Positions 1 to 6,815 of a stretch of DNA of 28,282 nt are shown here, one piece after another (the stretch's first letter is position 1; every line of letters starts with the position of its first letter). The stretch covers positions 1-28,282 of the forward strand of contig DATEHM010000153.1 in NCBI GenBank assembly GCA_035279545.1. Direction: 5' to 3'. The DNA comes from Segetimicrobium sp035279545 (GTDB lineage Bacteria; Sysuimicrobiota; Sysuimicrobiia; Sysuimicrobiales; Segetimicrobiaceae). The notes beneath the pieces were generated by a model. The model had not been told where the DNA came from. It worked only from the letters and a program-made list of their open reading frames with translations, and searched no databases. The position numbers and the translations under genes are program-made.

Positions 1-92
1 AGATTACCAACGACCAAATGGCGACCATTCGCCTGAGGCCGGATACCTTCCACGGCGATTGGAACTATACCATTCAACCACACGCGCGATGA
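1..92 (+). CDS. ISAzo13-type transposase, C-terminal fragment (runs off left edge)
   Basis: The frame beginning at base 3 reads 29 codons, ITNDQMATIRLRP then DTFHGDWNYTIQPHAR, and stops at TGA 90-92. The FHG(D/E)WNYTI ending preceded by a (D/E)(Q/E)MA segment is, from memory, the typical C-terminus of ISAzo13-family (Rhodopirellula-type DDE) transposases. Only the tail is in the window, so no catalytic residues can be checked. The lower-GC stretch just downstream fits an insertion-sequence end. Family assignment rests on a short motif; being a real coding tail is more certain than the exact family. Confidence 0.68.
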   Translation, partial: ITNDQMATIRLRPDTFHGDWNYTIQPHAR

Positions 93-129
93 ATTGTTTC
101 AGTTATTTTCTCGCGAATCCTTAGGCCCG
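93..129. mobile_element. probable right end of the insertion sequence
   Basis: Directly after the transposase stop comes a short AT-rich stretch (TTGTTTCAGTTATTTTCTCG at 96-115) leading into CGAATCCTTAGGCCC, after which the sequence becomes uniformly GC-rich. ISAzo13-type elements are expected to end close behind the transposase gene with an inverted repeat of this general look. The matching left repeat is outside the window, so the exact boundary and any target duplication cannot be established. Confidence 0.38.
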
Positions 130-536
130 GCGGCAGATGAAGATGGCGATGGTCGAGGAGGTACAGCTCCGATGAGGCCACGGCGGAGCCCGTGTAGTTG
201 GCGGGTCGGGTGTGATGGCGACGCATCGAACCCGGAAGGAGCCGAACTGGTGGGAGGGGGGTCGTCGAGACCGCCCCCCGCGGTCGAGGGGTTTCGCGCA
301 CCGACACAGCGCTCGCGATGCGGCCGACGGCCGGCGATGCAGCAGGAGGGGAGGCTTTTCGGATTTTCCCCGTCGATGGATGTGGAGGAAGGGATGGTTG
401 TCGACCTTGCGGTACCCTACTAGGCGATCGGATTCGGAGGCATGCAGCTCGAGGATGCTGTGGGCGCAGGACGCGAGAGCGGATCAGGTTTGTTCAGGCA
501 TATCAAGCGACATTTCTTGAGGAGAGGAGGCAACCG
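130..536. other. non-coding leader upstream of the ABC operon
   Basis: About 400 bases between the IS end and the binding-protein gene. Several frames are open here only because the region is GC-rich; their translations are rich in Arg, Gly and Pro and lack recognisable domains. It should hold the promoter of the transporter operon, but no convincing -35/-10 pair is visible. The only clear signal is the ribosome binding site GGAGAGGAGG at 521-530. Confidence 0.5.
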
Positions 537-1688
537 ATGCGCTACTCAGTGGGCGAGAAACTGTCACGGCGGGAGTTGTTGCGGAAGACCGCGAGGACGG
601 GGACGGCACTCGGCTTGGCGTCGTTGGGAGGGGGTATCCTGTCCGCGGCGTCGCCGGCCCTCGCGCAGACACCGGTGGCAGGCGGGCGAAAGGTTCAGTT
701 GACTGAGTTCATCTGGATCGGCGGCGGACAGGGGGTCGTTCCGCGGGAGGTCAAGACCTACTACGAAAAAGCCCACCCGAATGTGAGCATCGAACTGTAC
801 GAGGGCACCAATGCCATTACCTACCCGAAGATCATCGCCCAGAGGCAGGTCGATCCGAACAAGCCCCTGATCAACTTTGGGTTTTTCAACGTGGATGCGC
901 AGACCAAGGGGGAGCGAGACGGTGTGTGGCTCAACCTCGATCCCAAGAAGATCCCCAACATCGCGGGCGTCTACCCCAACTATCGTCGGAAAGCGGACAC
1001 GGGGGTCGGGTGGGGCCTCAGCGGAGTCGGGATTCTCTACAACAAGACGCTGGTCAAAGAGCCGCCCACGAGCTGGAACGACATCTTTGCTCCCCGATTC
1101 AAAGGGAAGGTGATGCTCTTCGACTACGCCTGGGGCTTCAACGGGCTGCTCGGAGTGGCGCATGCGAACGGCGGCGACGCCAAGCGCATCGACGACACAT
1201 TCGATAAATTCAGCAAAGCTGCCCGAGATGGCCAGTTCCTGGCCATGTTTACGACCAACGAACAGGTCAAGGATGCGTTGGCGCGTGGTGAAGCCCTGAT
1301 TGCCCCGTACTTCACGAGTTTCGCCATCACCTGGAACGAGGAAGCCCCGGGCGGCAACGGACCGTTCGCCTATACCGTTCCGAAAGAGGGGATGATCGCG
1401 TTCACGTATTACTTCAACATCATCAAAGGATCCACTCCGGATCAAGTCGACGCGGCCGCGCAAGTGATCAACACGTACCTGTCGAAACCGGTCATCGGGC
1501 GCTATTGCAACCTCACCGCCACGGTGCCGGCGGTCACCGGTGTCACGCTTGAGTCGAAACTTCAGCAGGAAGCCGTGTTCCAGCCAAGCGCAATCGAGCA
1601 TGCGATCCAGCCGGATTGGGCCACGGTGAATGAACAAAACAACGCGTGGAAGCAGCGTTGGGACCGCGAGGTCAAGGCAAAGATGTGA
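537..1688 (+). CDS. extracellular solute-binding protein, spermidine/putrescine (PotD-like) type, Tat-exported
   Basis: A 383-residue periplasmic or lipid-anchored-type binding protein that would capture the substrate for the following ABC importer. The N-terminus carries a twin-arginine signal, SRRELLRK at residues 10-17, then a hydrophobic stretch and an ALA-Q cleavage site around residue 43, so export of a folded protein by Tat is predicted. The mature part resembles the family-1 / PotD-like binding proteins of polyamine and iron importers (ILYNKTLVKEPPTSWNDIF is a typical segment). The frame stays open upstream to 318, but ATG 537 is chosen because GGAGAGGAGG lies just before it and the signal peptide begins there. 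First gene of a five-gene operon. Substrate unknown; polyamines, amino-acid derivatives or small amides are all possible. Confidence 0.9.
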   Translation: MRYSVGEKLSRRELLRKTARTGTALGLASLGGGILSAASPALAQTPVAGGRKVQLTEFIWIGGGQGVVPREVKTYYEKAHPNVSIELYEGTNAITYPKIIAQRQVDPNKPLINFGFFNVDAQTKGERDGVWLNLDPKKIPNIAGVYPNYRRKADTGVGWGLSGVGILYNKTLVKEPPTSWNDIFAPRFKGKVMLFDYAWGFNGLLGVAHANGGDAKRIDDTFDKFSKAARDGQFLAMFTTNEQVKDALARGEALIAPYFTSFAITWNEEAPGGNGPFAYTVPKEGMIAFTYYFNIIKGSTPDQVDAAAQVINTYLSKPVIGRYCNLTATVPAVTGVTLESKLQQEAVFQPSAIEHAIQPDWATVNEQNNAWKQRWDREVKAKM

Positions 1689-1692
1689 GACG

Positions 1693-2838
1693 ATGCCCGA
1701 CGGGGTAGTCGGGGCCGCCATGGGGGCACGGGAGAGTGAGGAGCCGTCGCTCGGTCACGCCGTTGAGTTGCGGCACATCAGCAAGCGCTTCGGCAGAGTT
1801 GAGGCGGTCCGAGATGTTTCTCTCGACATCCGGGAGAATGAGTTCTTCTCGCTCCTCGGCCCCAGCGGGTGCGGCAAAACGACAATCCTGCGGATGATCA
1901 GCGGGTTCGAAAGACCCACCGCGGGGGAGATCTTCTTAAAGCGGCGCCGGGCGAACGATATTCCGCCCTATCGCCGTGATACGAACCTCATTTTTCAACA
2001 CTTGGCTTTGTTTCCTCACCTGGACGTCTACGACAACATCGCGTTCGGCCTGCGGCTGAAAGGGCTTGACCGAGAACCGATCCGGCAGAAAGTGCACCGG
2101 ATCCTCGACCTCGTCGACCTGGGAGGCTTCGGGTCACGCCGGGTCCACCAGCTCAGCGGCGGCCAGAAGCAGCGCGTGGCGATTGCCCGCGCCCTCGTCA
2201 ACGAACCGGCGGTGCTCCTGCTTGACGAACCGCTGGGCGCGCTGGACCTCCGCCTTCGAGTGCAGATGCAGGTCGAACTCAAGGAGATCCAGCACCGCGT
2301 GGGCACGACCTTCATTTATGTGACCCACGATCAGTCCGAGGCCCTGACCATGTCCGATCGGATCGCCGTGATGCACGACGGAACCGTCGAGCAGGTCGGG
2401 ACGGGCCGGGAGGTCTACGAACTGCCCCGGACGCGTTTCGTCGCCACGTTCCTCGGCGAGAGCAACCTCTTTGAGGGACGGGTGGCGGAGCGGACCCCGG
2501 ATCACACCACGGTCTCCGCATCCGGGCAAACATTCGTCGCGCCTTCGAACACCGCCGCCGCGCCCGGCACGACCGTGTACGTGTGTGTCCGTCCGGAGCG
2601 GGTGCGCGTCGCCGCCGCCGCCGAGTCCCAGTCTGACCTCGACGCGTGCGAAAACAGGTATCCGGCAAGGGTGCGGGATATCACCTTCAAAGGCGCGTTC
2701 ATCGAGTATCGGCTGCTGACCCACTTCGGCCAACCCATGATGGTCCAAGTACACTCCGACGGGCGCCGGCTCATGGAACGGGGCGAATCGATCATCGTCG
2801 CCTGGCGCAAGCATGACTGTGCGGTGCTGACGGCGTGA
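1693..2838 (+). CDS. ABC transporter ATP-binding protein, PotA-like
   Basis: Cytoplasmic ATPase of 381 residues that powers the importer. It has Walker A GPSGCGKTT (56-64), Q-loop Gln102 in IFQHLALFPH, signature LSGGQ (154-158), Walker B LLLDEP with Asp178-Glu179 and switch His212, so it looks catalytically intact. The C-terminal hundred residues match the TOBE-type regulatory domain of the polyamine/sugar/iron subfamily. ATG 1693 starts four bases after the binding-protein stop; ATG 1720 is an alternative with a somewhat better G-rich leader. The stop overlaps the next start as GTGA, indicating translational coupling with the permease. Confidence 0.93.
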   Translation: MPDGVVGAAMGARESEEPSLGHAVELRHISKRFGRVEAVRDVSLDIRENEFFSLLGPSGCGKTTILRMISGFERPTAGEIFLKRRRANDIPPYRRDTNLIFQHLALFPHLDVYDNIAFGLRLKGLDREPIRQKVHRILDLVDLGGFGSRRVHQLSGGQKQRVAIARALVNEPAVLLLDEPLGALDLRLRVQMQVELKEIQHRVGTTFIYVTHDQSEALTMSDRIAVMHDGTVEQVGTGREVYELPRTRFVATFLGESNLFEGRVAERTPDHTTVSASGQTFVAPSNTAAAPGTTVYVCVRPERVRVAAAAESQSDLDACENRYPARVRDITFKGAFIEYRLLTHFGQPMMVQVHSDGRRLMERGESIIVAWRKHDCAVLTA

Positions 2839-3743
2839 ACCCCCGGGCCGTTTCAGAGCGGCCGGGAGGGCGTGCCCGGCAGCGCTGGGGGGACGCGCTT
2901 GTGGTGCCCGGGCTGATCGGCCCGGCGGTCCTCTTCATTCTGACGCTCCTGGTCACCGCCCTGCTGATCCTGCTGGTCAACAGCGCGTTTCACTTTACGG
3001 GGACACAGGTTCAACCCATTTTGACCTTTGAAGCCTATCGCCGGTTCTTCGGGGATCCGTTCTATGCGAATGTCGTCTGGCAGGAGATTCGGCTTGCCGT
3101 CGTCACCACGGGCATCTGCCTGCTGGTCGGGTATCCGACGGCATACGCCATCACCAAAATCCGCACCCCGGGGTGGGTCATCGTCGTCTACATCCTCATC
3201 TTCTCCCCGCTCTTGACCAGCGGCATCGTCCGCGCGTATGGTTGGCTGATTATTCTCTCCCGCGGTGGCCTCGTGAACTGGGCGCTCCAGCACCTGCATC
3301 TCGCGACCGCCCCGGTTCGTTTGATTTTCAACTTTACCGGGGTGACCATCGCGCTCGTGCACGTCCTGCTGCCGTTCACCGTATTCCCGATCCTCAGCGT
3401 CTTGCTGCGGATGGACCCGGCCCTGCGGGAGGCGGCCGCGGACTTGGGCGCCAACCGCGTCCGGACCTTTCTGCGCGTCACGTGGCCGCTCTCGTTTCCC
3501 GGGTTGTACGCGGCGGCCCAGTTGACGTTTGTGCTGGCGATGAATGCGTATGTCACCCCACAGCTCTTGGGCGGGGGCCGTGTCCAGGTGCTTCCTCTCC
3601 TCATTTATCAGAACATCTCGGATCTGAACTGGCCGCTGGCCGCGGTGGAGGCGATTGCCCTCATCGGGCTCGTCTGGGTGATTATCCTGGCCTCAAACCT
3701 CCTCTTCCGAAAATCTGTCGCGATCGCCGAAGGACGGAGCTGA
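2835..3743 (+). CDS. ABC transporter permease 1, PotB-like
   Basis: Inner-membrane permease of 302 residues with about six hydrophobic segments, the first at roughly residues 22-48. The cytoplasmic EAA loop that docks to the ATPase is visible as EAAADLGANRVRTFLRVTWP. The GTG start at 2835 overlaps the ATPase stop by four bases, and its own TGA shares a base with the ATG of the second permease, so it is translated inside the operon. Length and topology are normal for PotB/binding-protein-dependent permeases. Confidence 0.92.
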   Translation: MNPRAVSERPGGRARQRWGDALVVPGLIGPAVLFILTLLVTALLILLVNSAFHFTGTQVQPILTFEAYRRFFGDPFYANVVWQEIRLAVVTTGICLLVGYPTAYAITKIRTPGWVIVVYILIFSPLLTSGIVRAYGWLIILSRGGLVNWALQHLHLATAPVRLIFNFTGVTIALVHVLLPFTVFPILSVLLRMDPALREAAADLGANRVRTFLRVTWPLSFPGLYAAAQLTFVLAMNAYVTPQLLGGGRVQVLPLLIYQNISDLNWPLAAVEAIALIGLVWVIILASNLLFRKSVAIAEGRS

Positions 3744-4558
3744 TGTCCGACCGCCGCGACGCCCTGACGGTGGGGCTCTGGGTCTTCCTGGGCATGGTGG
3801 GCGTCTACATGCTGGCTCCACTCGCCCTGGTGATCGTCGACTCCGTCAACCCCTCGACGTATGGAACGTTCCCTTTTGCGGGTGTCACCCTGCATTGGTA
3901 CGTGAATGCGCTCTTTCAGGTACCGGAGTTCAGGAGCGGGCTCAGCAATTCGCTGGTGGTGGCGTTCGGCGCCGTCGTCTTATCCGTGATCCTGGGGACG
4001 TTGGCGGCGTACGGGCTGACGCGTTACCGATTCTATACCCGGGAGCTTACCCAGTCCTTCCTGCTGCTCCCGCTGATTGTGCCGGCGATCGTGTTCGGCG
4101 CGGCGTTGTTTCTCCTGTACATTCGGATCGGGCTCTACGGGACGCTCTCCGGTTTGATCCTGGGGCACGCGCTTTTGGGACTGCCGTTCGTCGTCTCGAT
4201 CGTCGCGGCCAGCCTCCAGACGTTGGGGCGGGACTACGAGGAAGCCGCCATGGATCTCGGCGCCAACCCAGTGCTCACCTTCTTCAAAGTGACGATTCCA
4301 TCCATCCGCCCGGGCCTCATCGTCAGCGCGTTGTTCGCCTTTGTAACGTCCTTTGATCAGGTCGAGGTCTCCCTCTTTCTCACCCGCCCGCGGAATAACA
4401 CCTTGCCGATCGCCATGTTCAACTACGAGCAAAACTACCAAGATCCAACGTTGGCGGCGATCTCTGCCGTGCTGATTGGGTTCACGGTGGTGCTCGTGCT
4501 CATCGCGGTCTCTCTGCTCAAGACCCAAGATTATCGGAAGCTGATTCAGAGACGGTAA
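3743..4558 (+). CDS. ABC transporter permease 2, PotC-like
   Basis: Second membrane subunit, 271 residues, forming the heterodimeric channel with the preceding permease. About six transmembrane segments begin near residue 10; the EAA motif reads EEAAMDLGANPVLTFFKVTI. The same frame is open back to 3173, but that part is merely a shadow of permease 1; ATG 3743 in the TGATG overlap is the natural start. Heterodimeric PotB/PotC-type pairs next to a PotD-like protein are usual for polyamine, opine and similar importers. Confidence 0.92.
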   Translation: MSDRRDALTVGLWVFLGMVGVYMLAPLALVIVDSVNPSTYGTFPFAGVTLHWYVNALFQVPEFRSGLSNSLVVAFGAVVLSVILGTLAAYGLTRYRFYTRELTQSFLLLPLIVPAIVFGAALFLLYIRIGLYGTLSGLILGHALLGLPFVVSIVAASLQTLGRDYEEAAMDLGANPVLTFFKVTIPSIRPGLIVSALFAFVTSFDQVEVSLFLTRPRNNTLPIAMFNYEQNYQDPTLAAISAVLIGFTVVLVLIAVSLLKTQDYRKLIQRR

Positions 4559-4595
4559 CGGCGAGGAGACTTCGCTCCATCGGGAGGCGCAGATC

Positions 4596-5582
4596 ATGGC
4601 CGAGTCTTTCGAGATCGGGACCGCCAACGTGCTGCGGGGGACAATCGGAAGGGGGTACATCGAGAGTGCCTACCTGCGCGATAGTTCGCGGGTTCGCATC
4701 CCCCTGGTTGTCGTCCACGGCGCCGAGCCGGGGCCGGTCCTCTGGGTGGGCTCGACGGTGCACGGCGATGAGATTCCAGGGTGTGAGGTCATCCGGCGCC
4801 TCGTCCGGGAGCGATTGGATCCCAAAAAACTGCGGGGGACGGTCGTGGCGGCACCGGTGCAGCATCCCGTCGCCTACATGACCTCGTCGCGGTTCACCTT
4901 CCACGACGGCGTCAACATCAACCGGGTGTTCCCCGGCAACCCCAGCGGGACGCTGACGGAACGAATTGCCCACGATCTCTTCGCCAACGGGGTGGCCGCT
5001 GCGGATGTGGTGTTGGACATCCACTCCAACGCGATCGGCGCGGTGAGTTTCAATATTGTCCGCACCGGGGGTTCGGGAGCGGCCTGGGACGCGCAATGGG
5101 GTCTCGCCGAGGCATTTGGAATCACCATCGCCGTTGGACAGATCGGCCAGACCGGTCTCAGCGGGATGTTGCAGGATGCCGCGCTGGCCGCCGGGAAGCC
5201 CGCGCTGACGATCGAACTGTCCGGCGGCTACGTGTGGGAGGAGCCTTCGGTTCGCGCCGGTGTGACCGGTGTCTTGAATGTCATGAGATTCATCAAGATG
5301 ATCGACGGCTCGAGAGAGCCTCAAACCGAGGTCCAGGTGATTCCCGGACGGCTGACCAATCGCCACTACCTCACCTGCCAGCGGGGAGGCCTCGTCCGTC
5401 CCCTCAAGCCGCTGGGCGCCGCGGTCAAGCGGCACGAATCGGTGGCCGTGCTGTACGACGTTTTTGGCGATGAGGTGGAAGCGATCCAGAGTCCGATTGA
5501 TGGATGGGTGGTGACCTATCCGGCCACAGGGAACCGCACGGCGGTGAGCGGCGACAGCATCGCGTTTGTCTTCGGGACCTGA
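4596..5582 (+). CDS. M14-type zinc deacylase, succinylglutamate desuccinylase/aspartoacylase (AstE/AspA, DoeB-like) family
   Basis: A 328-residue cytoplasmic zinc hydrolase expected to remove an acyl group from an N-acylated amino acid or amine. Zinc ligands are visible as His56 and Glu59 in VHGDEIPG and His143 in LDIHSN; the likely catalytic Glu207 lies in TIELSGG. The segment VNINRVFPGNPSGT is the conserved Asn-Arg substrate-binding stretch of the family. A beta-rich C-terminal domain follows residue ~240. Start ATG 4596 has GGGAGG at 4583-4588, 37 bases after the permease stop, so it most likely belongs to the transporter operon and acts on the imported compound or a product of it. The family includes ectoine-pathway DoeB/EutE, but the specific substrate is not readable. 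Confidence 0.86.
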   Translation: MAESFEIGTANVLRGTIGRGYIESAYLRDSSRVRIPLVVVHGAEPGPVLWVGSTVHGDEIPGCEVIRRLVRERLDPKKLRGTVVAAPVQHPVAYMTSSRFTFHDGVNINRVFPGNPSGTLTERIAHDLFANGVAAADVVLDIHSNAIGAVSFNIVRTGGSGAAWDAQWGLAEAFGITIAVGQIGQTGLSGMLQDAALAAGKPALTIELSGGYVWEEPSVRAGVTGVLNVMRFIKMIDGSREPQTEVQVIPGRLTNRHYLTCQRGGLVRPLKPLGAAVKRHESVAVLYDVFGDEVEAIQSPIDGWVVTYPATGNRTAVSGDSIAFVFGT

Positions 5583-5630
5583 GCTCACCCCTGCGCCGGG
5601 CACCACCGGACCGGCATCCTCTCGTTTTCT

Positions 5631-5658
5631 CCGGGCGCCGATGGACCCGGGCGCCCGG
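5631..5658. terminator. hairpin between convergent operons
   Basis: Perfect 9-bp inverted repeat CCGGGCGCC (5631-5639) and GGCGCCCGG (5650-5658) with a 10-base loop, located between the deacylase stop and the stop of the convergent M24 gene. It has no T-tract on either exit side, so it could be a bidirectional, non-canonical terminator or simply a stable mRNA 3' end. Confidence 0.4.
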
Positions 5659-5678
5659 CACTCGCGCCGCCGGCGCGG

Positions 5679-6788
5679 TCATGTCATTTCCGGCAGCTCG
5701 TCCGCGGCCATGATGTCAGTCCATACCTCGGGGCCACGCTCCGTGAGCAGCAGCATATCTTCCAAATGGATCGCGCCCAGTCCCGGGACCCGATCCATCA
5801 CCTCCACGCACAGGACCATGCCGGGCAGCAGCGGAGTAGTGACCCCGGGCGTCAGGACGGGATCCTCCACGACGCCGTAGCCGGTGCTGTGCCCGACGTA
5901 GCGGTAGGCAAAGGATAGCCCGTGCGCCTTCACGAGTTGCCGGAACCTTTCATACACCTTTTCGGCGATCATGCCCGGGCGCAGGGATGCGATGACCGCT
6001 TTCTGGACCGTGCGCACCTTTCGATAGAGCTGCCGCTGCTCGGGTGTCCCTTCGCCGATCACCACCGTCCGCGCCATGTCGGTGTACATGCCAGAAAAGA
6101 AACCGACCATGTCCACCCTCAACAAATCACCCGGCCCGATCATGCGGTCGGTAGGGTGCGCATGCACCTCCAGCGTGCGCTCCGGTCCTGATGCAAGCGA
6201 GAGAAACGGGATCAGCCCCTCGCCAAGGGTCAACAGGGCATCCTGCATGCGCCCGTACACGTCCCGCTCGGTGACGTTTCCCCCCGCCGCGAGCGAAAAC
6301 GCAATCTGAATGGCTCGTTCTGCCGCCCGGCTGTACCGGCGGTGCTGTCGGGTTTCGGCAGGAAGCCGAACCTGCCGGCTCGACTGGAAGAGGTCTCCGG
6401 CATCCTCAACGCCGGCTTCGGGCAGCAGCGACGTGAGTTGTTGAGCATCGGCCGCGGGCAGAAAATCCAGCTCCACGAGCAGTGTGCCCTGATGGACGTC
6501 CCGGCCTTTCAGCAGGCCGGCCAGGGCCTCCACCGGCCCGGTCACGTAGGTGACGACCTCGGGAATGCCGCCTTTGGATCTCGCCGTCTCTTCCAGGACG
6601 GCCTGGACGAGCAGCACAGGGTTTCCGGTGGCCGGGATGACGACGAAGGCGAACCGCCGGCGGATCATCACCTGGCTGGCAAAGTGCACTCCGGCCAAGT
6701 GCCGAACACTCTCCGGCGATGCCGCCACGGCGGCCAGCGCCTGCCTTCGCCGCACTTCTCCCTGTACCTGTTGCCACGTGCTCACCAT
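5679..6788 (-). CDS. M24-family metallohydrolase (Xaa-Pro aminopeptidase / creatinase / ectoine-hydrolase fold)
   Basis: A 369-residue 'pita-bread' enzyme with an N-terminal creatinase-like domain (about 1-145) and a C-terminal catalytic domain. All five expected dimetal ligands are present: Asp226, Asp237 (YTDMART), His300 (VGHSTGYG), Glu329 and Glu343. This suggests a metal-dependent peptidase; true creatinases of this fold lack the metal centre, so creatinase itself is less likely. The frame extends to GTG 6815, directly behind the HyuB stop, but ATG 6788 has GGGAGGG at ideal spacing and is preferred. Third gene of the hyuA-hyuB-M24 operon. Could be a dipeptidase/prolidase or a ring-opening hydrolase of the DoeA/EutD kind. 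Confidence 0.88.
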   Translation of the reverse strand: MVSTWQQVQGEVRRRQALAAVAASPESVRHLAGVHFASQVMIRRRFAFVVIPATGNPVLLVQAVLEETARSKGGIPEVVTYVTGPVEALAGLLKGRDVHQGTLLVELDFLPAADAQQLTSLLPEAGVEDAGDLFQSSRQVRLPAETRQHRRYSRAAERAIQIAFSLAAGGNVTERDVYGRMQDALLTLGEGLIPFLSLASGPERTLEVHAHPTDRMIGPGDLLRVDMVGFFSGMYTDMARTVVIGEGTPEQRQLYRKVRTVQKAVIASLRPGMIAEKVYERFRQLVKAHGLSFAYRYVGHSTGYGVVEDPVLTPGVTTPLLPGMVLCVEVMDRVPGLGAIHLEDMLLLTERGPEVWTDIMAADELPEMT

Positions 6789-6815
6789 CGCCATCCCTCC
6801 CTGTGTGGGTCTCAC

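Noticed and set aside
1905..1920. tRNA-like string GGGTTCGAAAGACCC
   Set aside because: It lies inside the ATPase gene directly after Walker A; no cloverleaf can be built around it.
4596..6788. Naming the M24 and M14 genes doeA and doeB outright
   Set aside because: Family membership fits, but the other ectoine genes (doeC/doeD, regulator) are missing and the residues specific for ectoine enzymes cannot be verified by eye.
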